DNA of 53,883 nucleotides, taken from contig MIBE01000030.1 in assembly GCA_001829415.1 (NCBI GenBank), positions 101,243 to 155,125 on the forward strand. The letters are read 5' to 3'. Shown here piece by piece: positions 29,321-39,124 of this stretch. Under the pieces are notes generated by a model. That model worked only from the letters and a program-made list of their open reading frames with translations. It was not told the origin of the DNA and did no database searches. The DNA is from Spirochaetes bacterium GWF1_51_8 (GTDB taxonomy: Bacteria > Spirochaetota > Brevinematia > Brevinematales > GWF1-51-8). How positions within the stretch are numbered: the first letter of the stretch is position 1; each line of letters starts with the position of its first letter. The position numbers and the translations under genes were made by a program.

Positions 29321-29527
29321 AGAAAGGTATCCCGCTTATTAGGTATAAAGAACAGCCGCGGACACGAGTTCCTTTCTTCTCACGAACTTAATTTTTTCTA
29401 TATCCTCGAATGCTCCGACACTGTAATCGGTATCCGGGAACAATATCCCCTGTTTGAGCTTGAGGAAACCTTAGAGATTGCAGGAGCATTGGGAATCAAA
29501 CATCCCGCCGATGTAAAAACGCGTTGA
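29321..29527 (+). pseudogene. tnsA: Truncated tnsA (Tn7-type transposon endonuclease) relic
   Basis: An open stretch of 68 codons without a start, preceded by TAA (29318-29320) and ended by TGA (29525-29527). Its translation includes KVSRLLGIKNSRGHEFLSSH, ELNFFYILECSDTVIGIREQ, YPLFELEETLEIAGALGIKH and P. This matches the N-terminal catalytic domain of TnsA, whose hallmarks are GRVHH.LSDLE, DIREQFPL and GIKHP. The Glu equivalent to the first catalytic residue (in SSHE) remains; the later catalytic Asp and Lys lie beyond the break and are absent. Both the first 30 or so residues and everything after KHP are lost. In Tn7, tnsA is the first gene inside the right end and reads away from glmS, exactly as here. 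The fragment cannot encode an active nuclease. Confidence 0.87.
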
Positions 29528-29555
29528 ATTGTGTTGTTAAGCGCATGTAATACCG

Positions 29556-30713
29556 CTATAATGTTTTTCTGTATTGTTTATCCGGGAAACGGATAATCGC
29601 GGAAAAACCTGTACTTGACGGAAAGATAACATTACCATCAAGTTGTTTTTCTATCAGATCGAAAACAATTCGAAATCCCATTCCTTCCGATTTCCGCGGA
29701 TCGAAACCAGCGGGAAACCCCTTTCCGTTATCGCTGATCTGAAGTTCAATAATTTCATTGTCCAAACTAAGTTTTATCGAAATAATACCTTTCATCCCAT
29801 CGGGAAAAGAGTACTTCAGGCAATTGGTAATCAGTTCGTTCACCACGAGCCCGCATGGAATCGCGGTATCTAATCCAATATCCATTTCCTCCAGATCGAG
29901 GTTGAACTTTACCGCATCAGGATCGTGAAGATAACCGCGTGATAAAAGATCGGTTATTCTACCGATGTATCCCTTTAAACTGATACTGGAAAGGCTTTGA
30001 GAAGAATAGAGAAGTTGATGAACCTGGGCCATCGACTGAATCCGGTTCATCATTTCTGTAAAAACTTCCGTGATTTTCGCCTCGCCGCTCATCGAAATCT
30101 GAAGATTCAATAAACTGGATATGATTTGCATGTTATTATAGATCCGGTGATGGACTTCCCGAAACAAGACCAGCTTTTCGTGAAGCGATGTCTGAAGCAA
30201 TTCTTCGGTTTTTTTCCTCTCCTCAATTTCGTTTTTTAAATCGGAATTCATTTTTATCAGTTCCTCTGTTCTGAGCCGCACAATATTTTCGAGATTATCG
30301 CGGATAAATTTTAGTTCAAGATGATTCTCGATACGTTTTTTAACAATCGGGATATCGAAGGGTTTTGAGATAAAATCTACCGCCCCGAGGGTTAATCCCC
30401 TTTCCTCATCCTCCTTTCTGTCCAAGGCGGTGAGAAAAATGACTGGGATGCCTTTCGTTCTTTCATCCTTTTTTATAATACTGCATACCTCATAACCGTC
30501 CATTTCCGGCATCATGATATCCAGAAGGATGAGATCGGGAAGTTCATTCTCCATGGCTTTTAACGCTACCCGGCCGTCAAGCGACGGCAGGACACGATAA
30601 CCGCAATCCTTTAAGACACTCGTTAGGAGTTGAAGGTTCTCCGGGATATCGTCTATTATCATAATAGTGGCTTTATCTCTATCGACCAGTCTATTTTCCA
30701 TCTCTGCTCTCAC
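29556..30713 (-). CDS. Response regulator-histidine kinase hybrid (REC + HisKA_2/HATPase)
   Basis: 385 residues. REC domain at about 15-130 with acidic pair Asp21-Asp22, phospho-acceptor Asp65 (LILLDIMMPE) and Lys117 (SKPFD). A coiled coil (140-175) leads to a HisKA_2-type dimerisation domain EVHHRIYNNMQIISSLLNLQ (His188/189), then HATPase with NELITNCLKYSF and SDNGKGFP. The KNN of typical HisKA_2 boxes reads YNN here. No transmembrane segment, so it is cytoplasmic and probably receives phosphate from another kinase before signalling on. Its GTG start overlaps the preceding stop by four bases (GTGA), last gene of a five-gene operon; an ATG at 30701 is an alternative start. Confidence 0.9.
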   Translation of the reverse strand: MRAEMENRLVDRDKATIMIIDDIPENLQLLTSVLKDCGYRVLPSLDGRVALKAMENELPDLILLDIMMPEMDGYEVCSIIKKDERTKGIPVIFLTALDRKEDEERGLTLGAVDFISKPFDIPIVKKRIENHLELKFIRDNLENIVRLRTEELIKMNSDLKNEIEERKKTEELLQTSLHEKLVLFREVHHRIYNNMQIISSLLNLQISMSGEAKITEVFTEMMNRIQSMAQVHQLLYSSQSLSSISLKGYIGRITDLLSRGYLHDPDAVKFNLDLEEMDIGLDTAIPCGLVVNELITNCLKYSFPDGMKGIISIKLSLDNEIIELQISDNGKGFPAGFDPRKSEGMGFRIVFDLIEKQLDGNVIFPSSTGFSAIIRFPDKQYRKTL

Positions 30714-31807
30714 TCTGTTAAACTTTCAGATATTTCCAGAAACTCGCCGCTGATCTCCTGAAACGCATCTACTACATACGGATCGAACTGCGTTCCCCGC
30801 CCCTCGAGAATGATTTCGCAGCTTTTTTCATGCGAAAATGGCGGTTTATAGCAACGTTTCGACCGGAGCGCGTCATACACATCCGCGATCGCCATAATCC
30901 GTGCGCATAAGGGAATATTTCCGGCCGATAACCCGTCGGGATATCCCTTTCCGTCCCACCTCTCATGGTGTGATCTTGAGATTTCAATTCCCATTTTTAT
31001 GAACGAGTTTTTCGGATAGATCACATTCACGGCGTTTAATGTATCCGAACCTAAATTTGTATGCGTTTTCATAATCTCGAATTCTTCGGGTGTAAGTTTT
31101 CCCTGCTTGAGGAGAATAACATCTGGAATGGCAACTTTTCCTATATCGTGAAGCGGACTCGCCTGAAAAATGTTTTGTTCGAAATGATTGTCCATCTCAT
31201 CCTGATAGAGTTGTTTTTCATTCAACTTGTGAGAAAGAATTCGGCAGTACTTCTGAACCCGCTCCAAATGCGCCCCGGTATCCTCATCCCGCGATTCAGC
31301 AAGCTTTGCAAGCGCGAAGATTGTCGCCATCTGAGATTCTGATATTTCCATCACCTGCTTTTGAACCAGTTCCTCCAATTCCTGATTGTATGCTTTTAGC
31401 TGATTCTGAAGATGATAAAGACTTAACTGCGTATCGACCCGTGCCAGCACTTCCTCGTACTGAAACGGCTTGGTGATATAGTCCGCTCCGCCGATCTTGA
31501 ACGCCTTGACTTTATCTATTATGTCATCGAGCGCGCTGATAAATATCACGGGGATATTTTTCAGCTTTTCATCCTTTTTTATCATTCCGCAGACTTCGAA
31601 TCCGTCCATATCCGGCATTGTAATATCAAGGAGAATCAGTTCCGGCGGTTCGATCTTCATCGCCTGAAGCGCCATTCGGCCGTTGGTAACAGGGCGGACC
31701 TTATACTCCTTTTTCTTCAGAAACTCCGATAAAATCTGAAGGTTTGCGGGCACATCGTCTATGATCATGATAAACGGCTTTCTTCCATTTTCGTTTATAT
31801 CGTTCAT
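30710..31807 (-). CDS. Response regulator with HD-GYP cyclic-di-GMP phosphodiesterase domain
   Basis: 365 residues: REC domain about 10-130 (Asp61 in LILLDITMPDMDG, Lys113), coiled coil 130-160, then an HD-GYP domain with His180, the HD pair His220-Asp221 (ASPLHDIGKVAIPD), KTHTNLGS, and HHERWDGKGYPDGLS (280-294). All metal-binding and GYP residues look intact, so hydrolysis of cyclic-di-GMP controlled by phosphorylation is expected. The domain architecture is RpfG-like. The start overlaps the stop of the upstream hybrid kinase by four bases (ATGA), implying coupled translation. Confidence 0.93.
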   Translation of the reverse strand: MNDINENGRKPFIMIIDDVPANLQILSEFLKKKEYKVRPVTNGRMALQAMKIEPPELILLDITMPDMDGFEVCGMIKKDEKLKNIPVIFISALDDIIDKVKAFKIGGADYITKPFQYEEVLARVDTQLSLYHLQNQLKAYNQELEELVQKQVMEISESQMATIFALAKLAESRDEDTGAHLERVQKYCRILSHKLNEKQLYQDEMDNHFEQNIFQASPLHDIGKVAIPDVILLKQGKLTPEEFEIMKTHTNLGSDTLNAVNVIYPKNSFIKMGIEISRSHHERWDGKGYPDGLSAGNIPLCARIMAIADVYDALRSKRCYKPPFSHEKSCEIILEGRGTQFDPYVVDAFQEISGEFLEISESLTE

Positions 31808-34800
31808 GATTTTTTCTCCTCCCGTCTTATAAAATTGATAATTTTTTCATACTGATAATCCCCTGCGAATTTTCTCAGATCTTCGGCTAAGGAGGGTGAA
31901 ATTTTCGCCGCATCTTCAATCAACTCTAAAACCCGGTCCAGATCGATGCTTTTGGCGGCTTCAATTATCGAATCATTGAGTTCTTTAGGTAAACTGGAAA
32001 AATCGTCCCCATGGCTTTCCGGTTTCTTTGTTTCCATCGCGCTATCCATAACCTTGTAAACGTATGGAACCGCAAGGTAGGAATGGATCGCCTTGTAGAT
32101 TTCTTCTATCTTGAACGGTTTTCGGATATACCCGTCGGCTCCGTTTTCAAGAATTTCGTTTTTATCTTCATCGAACGCGCTTGCGGTCAACGCGACTATC
32201 GGAGTACGAATATCCTTTTCATCCGATCTAATCCTTTTGATTACTTCATATCCGTCCATTTCCGGCATTCTTATATCCAGAAAAATCAAATCGGGCGCCG
32301 ATTTATGATAAAAATCCAACGCTTTCTTTCCGTTGCTTGCTTCTAAAATCTCGAAATCAGTAGATCTAAGTATCGCCTGAAGCAACCGTAGATTCGCGGG
32401 TTCGTCATCGACAACTAAAATACGAAATTTCTTATTTCCGCTTTTCAATCCAATTATCTGTAATTGTGTTTTCTTTTTTTCTTTTTTTATTGTTTCTATT
32501 TTTACTTTAAGCTCTAATCGGAAACTGCTGCCTTTTCCCGGTGTGCTTTTAACAGTAATATCCCCTCCCATTAAGCGGGCGTATTTCCTGCTGATATAGA
32601 GGCCTAACCCGGTTCCCCCTTTTTGAATTCCAACTGCCGACTGTTCGAAGGTTCCGAAAAGTCGTTCCAATTCTTGGGCCGGTATTCCCGGGCCCGTATC
32701 CTCTACTTCCGCGATCAGATACGAATTGCCGTCTTTTCCGTCCATATGCATATGGAGCGTCACGCTTCCCGAATCGGTAAATTTTACCGCGTTTCCCATC
32801 AGATTGATGAGTATCTGGCGAAGCTTTCCGGCGTCGGTTTCAATAAATCGCGGAACATTCGCATCCGCCCTGACGATCAGAGATACCCCTTTTGCCTCGG
32901 TTTTTATTATGAACATGCTTTCTAATACATTCAGGAATTCCAACAAATCCATCCCTTCGGGATTTAATTCCGTCCTTCCGGCTTCGATTTTTGAGACATC
33001 GAGAATATCGTTGATAAGAGCTATCAGATGCTCCCCTGAATTCCTGATCGTTTTTAACCAATCGTTCTGCTTTCCCTCTAAAGCGCCTTCCCGGATAAGT
33101 AATTCTGAAAAACCTAAAATGGCATTTAACGGGGTGCGTATTTCATGCGACATATTCGAGAGAAATAGGCTTTTTGAAAGGTTAGCCTGTTCCGCCATTT
33201 CTCTCGCTTTGATAATTTCCTGCTCCGCCCGCTTGCGTTCCGAAATATCCCGGATAATAGATATAACGGTTTTCTTACCCAAATATTCAAAAACATGCGC
33301 GCTGATTTCGACTTTGAGCGGTTTTTTCTCTTTGGTATATATCGTACGCTCAAAAAGAGTTTGGCTGATTTTATCAAGATCTTCCAAAAAAAACGAATCG
33401 CTTTTAATATCCATTTCACTTCTTATATCTGCCGGTGATAATTGAAGGATTTCTTCTTTAGTATAACCCAACATTTCGCAGGCGATGTCATTGACATCGG
33501 TAAATTTCTCGGACGGGCCGCCATCGTTGAGCTCGTGAACCAGTATTGCATCGTTACTTTTTTCGAAAAGCATCCGGAAACGCGCCTCCGTTCTGCTTAG
33601 CTCGTTAGATCTTTCCCTGACCAAGTCCTCGAGATGATCGCGGTGTTTGCGAAGTTCTTCTTCTATTTTTCTGCGCTCGGTATATTTCCAGACCGTGTCC
33701 ATCATCAGTAGCATCTGACGCACGTCCGAATCGGTATAATCGCTTTTTTTATTCGCAACCCCGACAATCGCCACAATCCTGTTGTTATAGATGACCGGAC
33801 AGACCGCATACCTCGATATTTCAGCATATCTCCATGACCTCCCGTTAACAGCGGGAAGGGACGCCTGAAACTCATTTTCAATGATCGGTTTTCGCTGACG
33901 GATCGCTTTTCCCCAAAAACCCGCTTTAACCAAAGAAAAAGATTCTCCTCTGGTTTCAATCATGGGGTCATACGTCACATTTTTCGAGCATGAGACGATT
34001 CTCAATTCATCCGTATCCTCATTGTATAAGTAAATATACCCGATTTTACTGCCTGTAATTTGTATGACTTCCTCAAGCGAATAATCGAGAAACTGCTGAA
34101 TGGATTCGGACTCATATTTCGATATGCGCAGGAGTCCCTCAATCCGGATCTCGTTCATTCGTAAGGCATCCTCCGCTTCTTTTCTTTCCGTGATGTCCAC
34201 CCCGTATATATTGAGATACCCCGCATCCGGTATAGGGGTAAAGGAAATACTAAAAGTTTTATTGCCTATTTTCTCTTCAATACTTATTACTTTTGAGCTT
34301 TTAAGGCATTCATCGACATATTTTTTCCAATTCAATCGGGAGACATTCCCTTTAGTGAGATTCACAATTACTTCGGCGGCGGGATTTGAAAATAAAATTT
34401 CACCTGAAGAATCTGTTCTGAGTACAGGATTGGGATTCTCCATGGGAAATTTCGCTAAAAGTTTAATCTTGGCTTCAGCGCGTTTTCGTTCGGAAATATC
34501 GCGGATATTGCATTGAATCACTTTCTCCGATCCTACTGCATAGATATTTGAAATGAAATCGACTTCGGTAATTTTATCTGTTTTTGTTTTGAGCGGAATA
34601 TCTTCGTAACGGAAATAAGCTTGCTTTTTTAAGACCTTAAAAGCGTCCTCTGAAAATTCTTTTTTGTTGAAAACTCCGATTTCCCATAGCTTTTTTCCGG
34701 TAAGCTCTTCCAATGAGTATCCCAGAATATCGCAAATGAACGGGTTAGCGTCACGAATTTTACCGGATTCGGCATCCAGGATGAGTATTCCATCCTTCGC

Positions 34801-36558
34801 GGCTTCGAAAAGCCTGCGGTAACGAACTTCGGATGCGGTCACCTGTTCTTCCATGATTTTCCGCTGTAAATAGATTGAAACCTGGTTTATAATAATTTCA
34901 TAGAGATTGATAACTTTTAAAAACGATTCCTTATCCTTTACTAAAAACGTGACACCCCCGTTCATTTGTTTATCCCATATGAAACCGATCGTATATACCG
35001 CGTTAATCCCTAATAGCTTTTCCACCGCTTTGCAAAGTATTTCCGGCACATTTCCCGCCGATAAAGCAAAGAGTCCGCCGGGTTCTAAATTTATTTTCAT
35101 GTTTTCATAGCGCCCCACTACTTCTTCCGGCAGTTCGCTCTCATTTACTTCTATATCGAATGGATTTCTCCCGATAATTTTCATTATCGGGTCTATCAGT
35201 CTTTCAAGTCCGACGGTTTGGGTAATTCTCAGACATTTTTTTGTTATATCGTAACTGCTGATAAAAGCGTAGATATCCGGGCATATCTCCTGAATCTTCT
35301 TCACCATATAAGAATAGATTTCCCGGCTGTCTTTCATCGAAACCATTTCAACTGCCGTTTCAGCGATCAGGTTTTGTTCGCTGAGAAATCTTTTTAATTC
35401 CTCTTCATACATTTTAGAAACCGTGATATCGGTAAGTGTTCCGACAAATCCGGTTACTTCTCCCGAAATATCTTTTTCAGTAATGACCTCGCAAACCACC
35501 CAGACAATTTCCCCGTCATGATGCTGAAAGCGATATTCCAACTTATAAGGCGTACCGTTATCCATGGCTTTTTTCCACGCTTCCAGAACTACAGGACGAT
35601 CTTCGGGATGAATTGCGTTTTTCCATCCGTTTTTAAGGGCTTTCAGCCGGTTAATTCCCGCCAACTTTATCCATTGTTCATTAACAAATATGGTGTCACC
35701 CATCCTGTTTGTCCTGAAAATCCCTACCGGTGAAATGGAAGTCAGTGTTCTGAAGTTGGATTCGCTTTCCCTGAGTTTCTCTTCGGCTTTTCTTCTTTCA
35801 GTTATATCCTCATAAACAGATAAGATACATTTCTCGCCTTTCAGTTCGAGTATTTCCAATGATTGCAGGGTAATAATGATCTTCTTTTTTTTATTGTAGA
35901 AACTGGTTTCAGAATTCCGTACCCTACCCTTCGCTTTCAACTCCTCAATCAGCATTTTACGGTCGTCCGGATTGACATACAGCCCAAGTTCGACGGATGT
36001 ACTGCCGATCAGCTCCTTTCGCGTATAACCCAGCCATTCGACCGCGGTATTATTGAGCTCGATGAATTTCCCGTCGCTCATACGCGTAATGGTAATCGCA
36101 ACGGGACTGGAACGGAATACTTTTGAAAACAGATCTTCCGATAATCTGAGTTCCTCATCTTTCTGCTTTTTTTCACGCCGGTTTTGCGCCTCTTTCAGTT
36201 CCCGTTTTACAGATGGAATCAGACGCGTAAGATTATTTTTAAAGAGATAATCAGCCGCCCCTTTTTTCATTAGTTCCGCCGCTTGCTCTTCCTGAATCGT
36301 TCCCGAGACAACAATGAACGGGATATCCTTCCCGGTTTCATGCAGTATTTCCATGGCTTTATCGGCGCTTAATTCGGGCATATAGTTATCGCAGATGATC
36401 AAGTCCCACGCTTTATCATGAATCGACTGCTGTAAATCTTCCGGCGTTTCGATTCGGAATGATTCAACTTGATACCCCGCTTTTTTTATTAAACGGAGCA
36501 CCAAATTCGCATCGCTTTCGGAATCTTCGACAAACAGCACACGAATCTGCTTTTCCAT
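31804..36558 (-). CDS. Large hybrid sensor histidine kinase (REC-PAS/GAF array-HisKA-HATPase-REC)
   Basis: 1584 residues, soluble. Order by eye: REC 4-120 (Asp57), PAS 140-258, PAS 265-385, GAF-like 392-570, PAS 575-692, PAS 700-793, GAF_2-like 806-960, PAS 990-1110, HisKA 1127-1192 (MSHEIRTPLN, His1138), HATPase 1240-1352 (NLMGNAVKFTD, DTGPGIP, GGTGLGLYIS), second REC 1378-1495 (Asp1428). Each PAS ends in a DITERK/DISERK motif. The tail after 1500 lacks a phosphotransfer histidine. Several stacked PAS and GAF modules suggest sensing of internal redox, ligands or light. It begins 2 nt after the Rcp1-like regulator stop. Confidence 0.93.
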   Translation of the reverse strand: MEKQIRVLFVEDSESDANLVLRLIKKAGYQVESFRIETPEDLQQSIHDKAWDLIICDNYMPELSADKAMEILHETGKDIPFIVVSGTIQEEQAAELMKKGAADYLFKNNLTRLIPSVKRELKEAQNRREKKQKDEELRLSEDLFSKVFRSSPVAITITRMSDGKFIELNNTAVEWLGYTRKELIGSTSVELGLYVNPDDRKMLIEELKAKGRVRNSETSFYNKKKKIIITLQSLEILELKGEKCILSVYEDITERRKAEEKLRESESNFRTLTSISPVGIFRTNRMGDTIFVNEQWIKLAGINRLKALKNGWKNAIHPEDRPVVLEAWKKAMDNGTPYKLEYRFQHHDGEIVWVVCEVITEKDISGEVTGFVGTLTDITVSKMYEEELKRFLSEQNLIAETAVEMVSMKDSREIYSYMVKKIQEICPDIYAFISSYDITKKCLRITQTVGLERLIDPIMKIIGRNPFDIEVNESELPEEVVGRYENMKINLEPGGLFALSAGNVPEILCKAVEKLLGINAVYTIGFIWDKQMNGGVTFLVKDKESFLKVINLYEIIINQVSIYLQRKIMEEQVTASEVRYRRLFEAAKDGILILDAESGKIRDANPFICDILGYSLEELTGKKLWEIGVFNKKEFSEDAFKVLKKQAYFRYEDIPLKTKTDKITEVDFISNIYAVGSEKVIQCNIRDISERKRAEAKIKLLAKFPMENPNPVLRTDSSGEILFSNPAAEVIVNLTKGNVSRLNWKKYVDECLKSSKVISIEEKIGNKTFSISFTPIPDAGYLNIYGVDITERKEAEDALRMNEIRIEGLLRISKYESESIQQFLDYSLEEVIQITGSKIGYIYLYNEDTDELRIVSCSKNVTYDPMIETRGESFSLVKAGFWGKAIRQRKPIIENEFQASLPAVNGRSWRYAEISRYAVCPVIYNNRIVAIVGVANKKSDYTDSDVRQMLLMMDTVWKYTERRKIEEELRKHRDHLEDLVRERSNELSRTEARFRMLFEKSNDAILVHELNDGGPSEKFTDVNDIACEMLGYTKEEILQLSPADIRSEMDIKSDSFFLEDLDKISQTLFERTIYTKEKKPLKVEISAHVFEYLGKKTVISIIRDISERKRAEQEIIKAREMAEQANLSKSLFLSNMSHEIRTPLNAILGFSELLIREGALEGKQNDWLKTIRNSGEHLIALINDILDVSKIEAGRTELNPEGMDLLEFLNVLESMFIIKTEAKGVSLIVRADANVPRFIETDAGKLRQILINLMGNAVKFTDSGSVTLHMHMDGKDGNSYLIAEVEDTGPGIPAQELERLFGTFEQSAVGIQKGGTGLGLYISRKYARLMGGDITVKSTPGKGSSFRLELKVKIETIKKEKKKTQLQIIGLKSGNKKFRILVVDDEPANLRLLQAILRSTDFEILEASNGKKALDFYHKSAPDLIFLDIRMPEMDGYEVIKRIRSDEKDIRTPIVALTASAFDEDKNEILENGADGYIRKPFKIEEIYKAIHSYLAVPYVYKVMDSAMETKKPESHGDDFSSLPKELNDSIIEAAKSIDLDRVLELIEDAAKISPSLAEDLRKFAGDYQYEKIINFIRREEKKS

Positions 36559-36560
36559 AT

Positions 36561-37004
36561 CTACCTCTTTTTGGGCGGAACCTCATTCAGGACCATCCAG
36601 TATAAACCTAACTGGCTGACCACCTCAGCGAACTGAATGAAATCGACGGGTTTCCTGATATAGCTGTTCACACCCAGCTCGTAACAAGCTTCCAGGTCGC
36701 TGTCTTCGCTCGATGTGGTAAGCACCACTACAGGTATCTTCCGGGTAAGCTCGTCGCTTTTCAACCTGCGGAGAACCGTAATACCGTCGATTTTCGGCAG
36801 TTTGAGATCGAGCAGAATAACCGTCGGTTGTATGGATGTATCTCTTCCTTCAAACTGGCCGGTGCCGAAGAAATAATCGATGGCTTCCTGCCCGTCGTTC
36901 ACAACAATCAGATTATTCACGACACTGCTTTTTTTAAAAGCCCGTTTGGTAAGTTCGACGTCGCTCGGATTGTCTTCCACTAATAATATACTTTTGTCGT
37001 TCAT
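36561..37004 (-). CDS. Single-domain response regulator, Rcp1-like
   Basis: 147 residues consisting of one REC domain: acidic residues Glu10-Asp11, phospho-acceptor Asp66 (VILLDLKLPKIDG), Thr in VVLTTSSED, Lys in IRKPVDF. The insert FFGTGQFEGRDTSIQP before strand 3 and the C-terminal GLYWMVLNEVPP are typical of Rcp1-class regulators that partner phytochrome-like kinases. It has no output domain and may shuttle phosphate between the kinase upstream (27 nt away) and the hybrid kinase downstream (2 nt). Confidence 0.93.
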   Translation of the reverse strand: MNDKSILLVEDNPSDVELTKRAFKKSSVVNNLIVVNDGQEAIDYFFGTGQFEGRDTSIQPTVILLDLKLPKIDGITVLRRLKSDELTRKIPVVVLTTSSEDSDLEACYELGVNSYIRKPVDFIQFAEVVSQLGLYWMVLNEVPPKKR

Positions 37005-37031
37005 AAATCCTCCGTTTTTTCATATCATTTG

Positions 37032-38933
37032 TCAGAGGGAAAAATAAAAAGCCGCTCCCTTTCCGGGCTCCGCCTCGGCCCAAATGCTTCCGTTATGCAT
37101 GTTGATAATACGGCGGACCGTCGCAAGGCCGATCCCGGTTCCGGGGAAATCCAGGGCATGATGCAGGCGGTAAAATGGAGTAAAGAGATTGTTCACGAAG
37201 GCCATATCGAAACCCGCGCCGTTATCCCGGACAAAGAAAACCTCTTTTTCATTCCTGATCGTTTTACCGAATTCGATACGCGCATGATCGCATTTTCCGG
37301 TAAATTTCCACGCGTTTTCAATCAGGTTCTGGATGAGGATCAGAAAGAGCGAATAATCACCGTCCACCGTCAAATCCGGCTCGATAATAAAATCGGCTTT
37401 TCGATTTTCATCCTGTTTTACCAAGTCATCCGCGATTTTTTTCACCAATTTCGATAGATCGACTTTTTCGCTTTTAATTTCAGTTTTACTCACCCTGGAA
37501 AGCATCAGGAGCGCGTCGATGAGTTTTGCCATCCTCTGTACTTCCGAACGAATCGTTTTGATAAATCCTTTTGCCTGATCGTCGAGTTTATCCCCATAGT
37601 CTTCCTCGAGCGCGAGACTCCAGCCGTCAATTCCCCTGAGGGGCGATCTCAGGTCGTGGGACACCGAGTAAGAAAAGCTGGAAAGTTCTTCGTTTATGAT
37701 AGATAGGGTATAATTCGATTTTTGGATTTCCTCCGTCTTTTCTTTTACCAGATCTTCAAGATGATGATGATATTTTTTTAGCTCCCCTTCCAATTTTATT
37801 TGATTTGTAATATCCGCGGATATTCCCAACAAATACATGGGATTTCCTTCGTCATCCATGATGGGTATTTTACGGGTATGAAGTATTCTTTCCCCCGCCG
37901 TTTTCGTTAAAACCGTCTCCTCCGGAACATCGACGGTTTTTCTATTATCTAAAACTTCCTTCGAGGTCTTAGTAAAAAAATCCGCCTCATCCCTCGGGAA
38001 GATATCGTAAACATCCTTCTCTAACAGTTCTTCTTTGGAAAAACCTAAAACTTCTTCTCCGGCCTTATTCAGTTTGATAAAACGGAGATTTCCGGCATCC
38101 TTCACATATATCATATCCGGTATATTCTCGATCATGCTGTCCAGCAATTTTTCATGTTTCCCGATAGCTTTAATTTTTTCCGTAAGTTCCTCTTCTGTTT
38201 TTTTACGTTTGGTAATATCGAGGGAAAGGATGAAAATTCCTTCGGGCACCGGCTGAATACTGAGGTCGTACCAGCCTCTATTCCCACCAGGATAGATAAA
38301 TTCATTTTCTATCCTGCGGGCTATTCCGGTGTCTCTGCAAACCCGTAATACCTCGAATATTTCAGTGTTTTCTATACCGGGATATATCTCCATCATCGTA
38401 TGCCCCAGTAATTCTTCTTTTTTCAATTTGCCGTGAACAGCGGCCGCATCGTTGATATAGATATACTTCCAATCGCGGTCAATAATTTGACACCCTTCCA
38501 TCATGTTGTCCAAGGTTCTTCGGTAACGTTTTTCGTTTTCGAATTGAGTCATGGCCGAATGTTCGGCGGCGAGGGCGTCCGCGGATTTTTTGTTCGCCAG
38601 GGTTATACGTTCCTGAGAAAAACCGAAAAGAATTCCCATAACGACAAAGATTATTATCGAAATAATTGAAACCGGATTTTCAAGAACGAACGAATTTTCA
38701 GTAGGGAAAAAGAACCACCAGGAAAGAGCGGTAGAGATTAAAGTAGATATTATTCCGCCTTTTAATCCCCCTGCCCACGCGCTGAAAAATACAGCGGGAT
38801 AAAAGAAAAACCACGAAAAAGGTTTGACTGCTGACCATAATAACATCTGAAGAATTAATGCGATAAACGGGAAAACAAAGGGCAACATGAAGGAGAGTAA
38901 TTTCTTTCCTGAAATTTTCAAAATAACCCCCAT
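37032..38933 (-). CDS. Membrane-bound PAS sensor histidine kinase (DUF4118-type N-terminus)
   Basis: 633 residues. Residues 10-110 form about four membrane spans resembling the KdpD-like DUF4118 module (FFFYPAVFFSAWAGGLKGGI, SWWFFFPTENSF). Two PAS domains follow (about 130-245 and 260-380), a coiled coil, HisKA with YSVSHDLRSPLRGIDG (His426) and HATPase with NLIENAWKFTGK, DNGAGFD and GTGIGLATVRRIINMHNG. The catalytic half is of the type found with phytochromes, matching the Rcp1-like regulator that follows. GGAGGAG lies seven bases before the ATG. First gene of the five-gene kinase operon; the 191-nt gap upstream contains only a weak promoter candidate. Confidence 0.92.
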   Translation of the reverse strand: MGVILKISGKKLLSFMLPFVFPFIALILQMLLWSAVKPFSWFFFYPAVFFSAWAGGLKGGIISTLISTALSWWFFFPTENSFVLENPVSIISIIIFVVMGILFGFSQERITLANKKSADALAAEHSAMTQFENEKRYRRTLDNMMEGCQIIDRDWKYIYINDAAAVHGKLKKEELLGHTMMEIYPGIENTEIFEVLRVCRDTGIARRIENEFIYPGGNRGWYDLSIQPVPEGIFILSLDITKRKKTEEELTEKIKAIGKHEKLLDSMIENIPDMIYVKDAGNLRFIKLNKAGEEVLGFSKEELLEKDVYDIFPRDEADFFTKTSKEVLDNRKTVDVPEETVLTKTAGERILHTRKIPIMDDEGNPMYLLGISADITNQIKLEGELKKYHHHLEDLVKEKTEEIQKSNYTLSIINEELSSFSYSVSHDLRSPLRGIDGWSLALEEDYGDKLDDQAKGFIKTIRSEVQRMAKLIDALLMLSRVSKTEIKSEKVDLSKLVKKIADDLVKQDENRKADFIIEPDLTVDGDYSLFLILIQNLIENAWKFTGKCDHARIEFGKTIRNEKEVFFVRDNGAGFDMAFVNNLFTPFYRLHHALDFPGTGIGLATVRRIINMHNGSIWAEAEPGKGAAFYFSL

Positions 38934-39124
38934 GATTATACTCCTCCGGCATTATTAATCCTAATAACACAAGATTCCCGGTGTTTTTTCTTATATCATA
39001 CCCGGGATATTCTCAATAATACAATCCGGCGGTTTTTCATTATTCCCATCAGACTTGATACTTTCCGTTAGCTCCTCCGTGAAATTCAAACAGGCTACAT
39101 GCTTTTACCTGAACTCTATCGGGC

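Noticed and set aside
29301-29340. Third TnsB-type box after the two at 29265-29300
   Set aside because: GAATAAAG...GGTATCC needs an extra base and overlaps the tnsA relic codons; similarity is weak.
31804-32050. Phosphotransfer (Hpt) domain at the C-terminus of the large hybrid kinase
   Set aside because: The helical tail after residue 1500 has no histidine in an Hpt context; its only His (SHGDD) lies in a linker.
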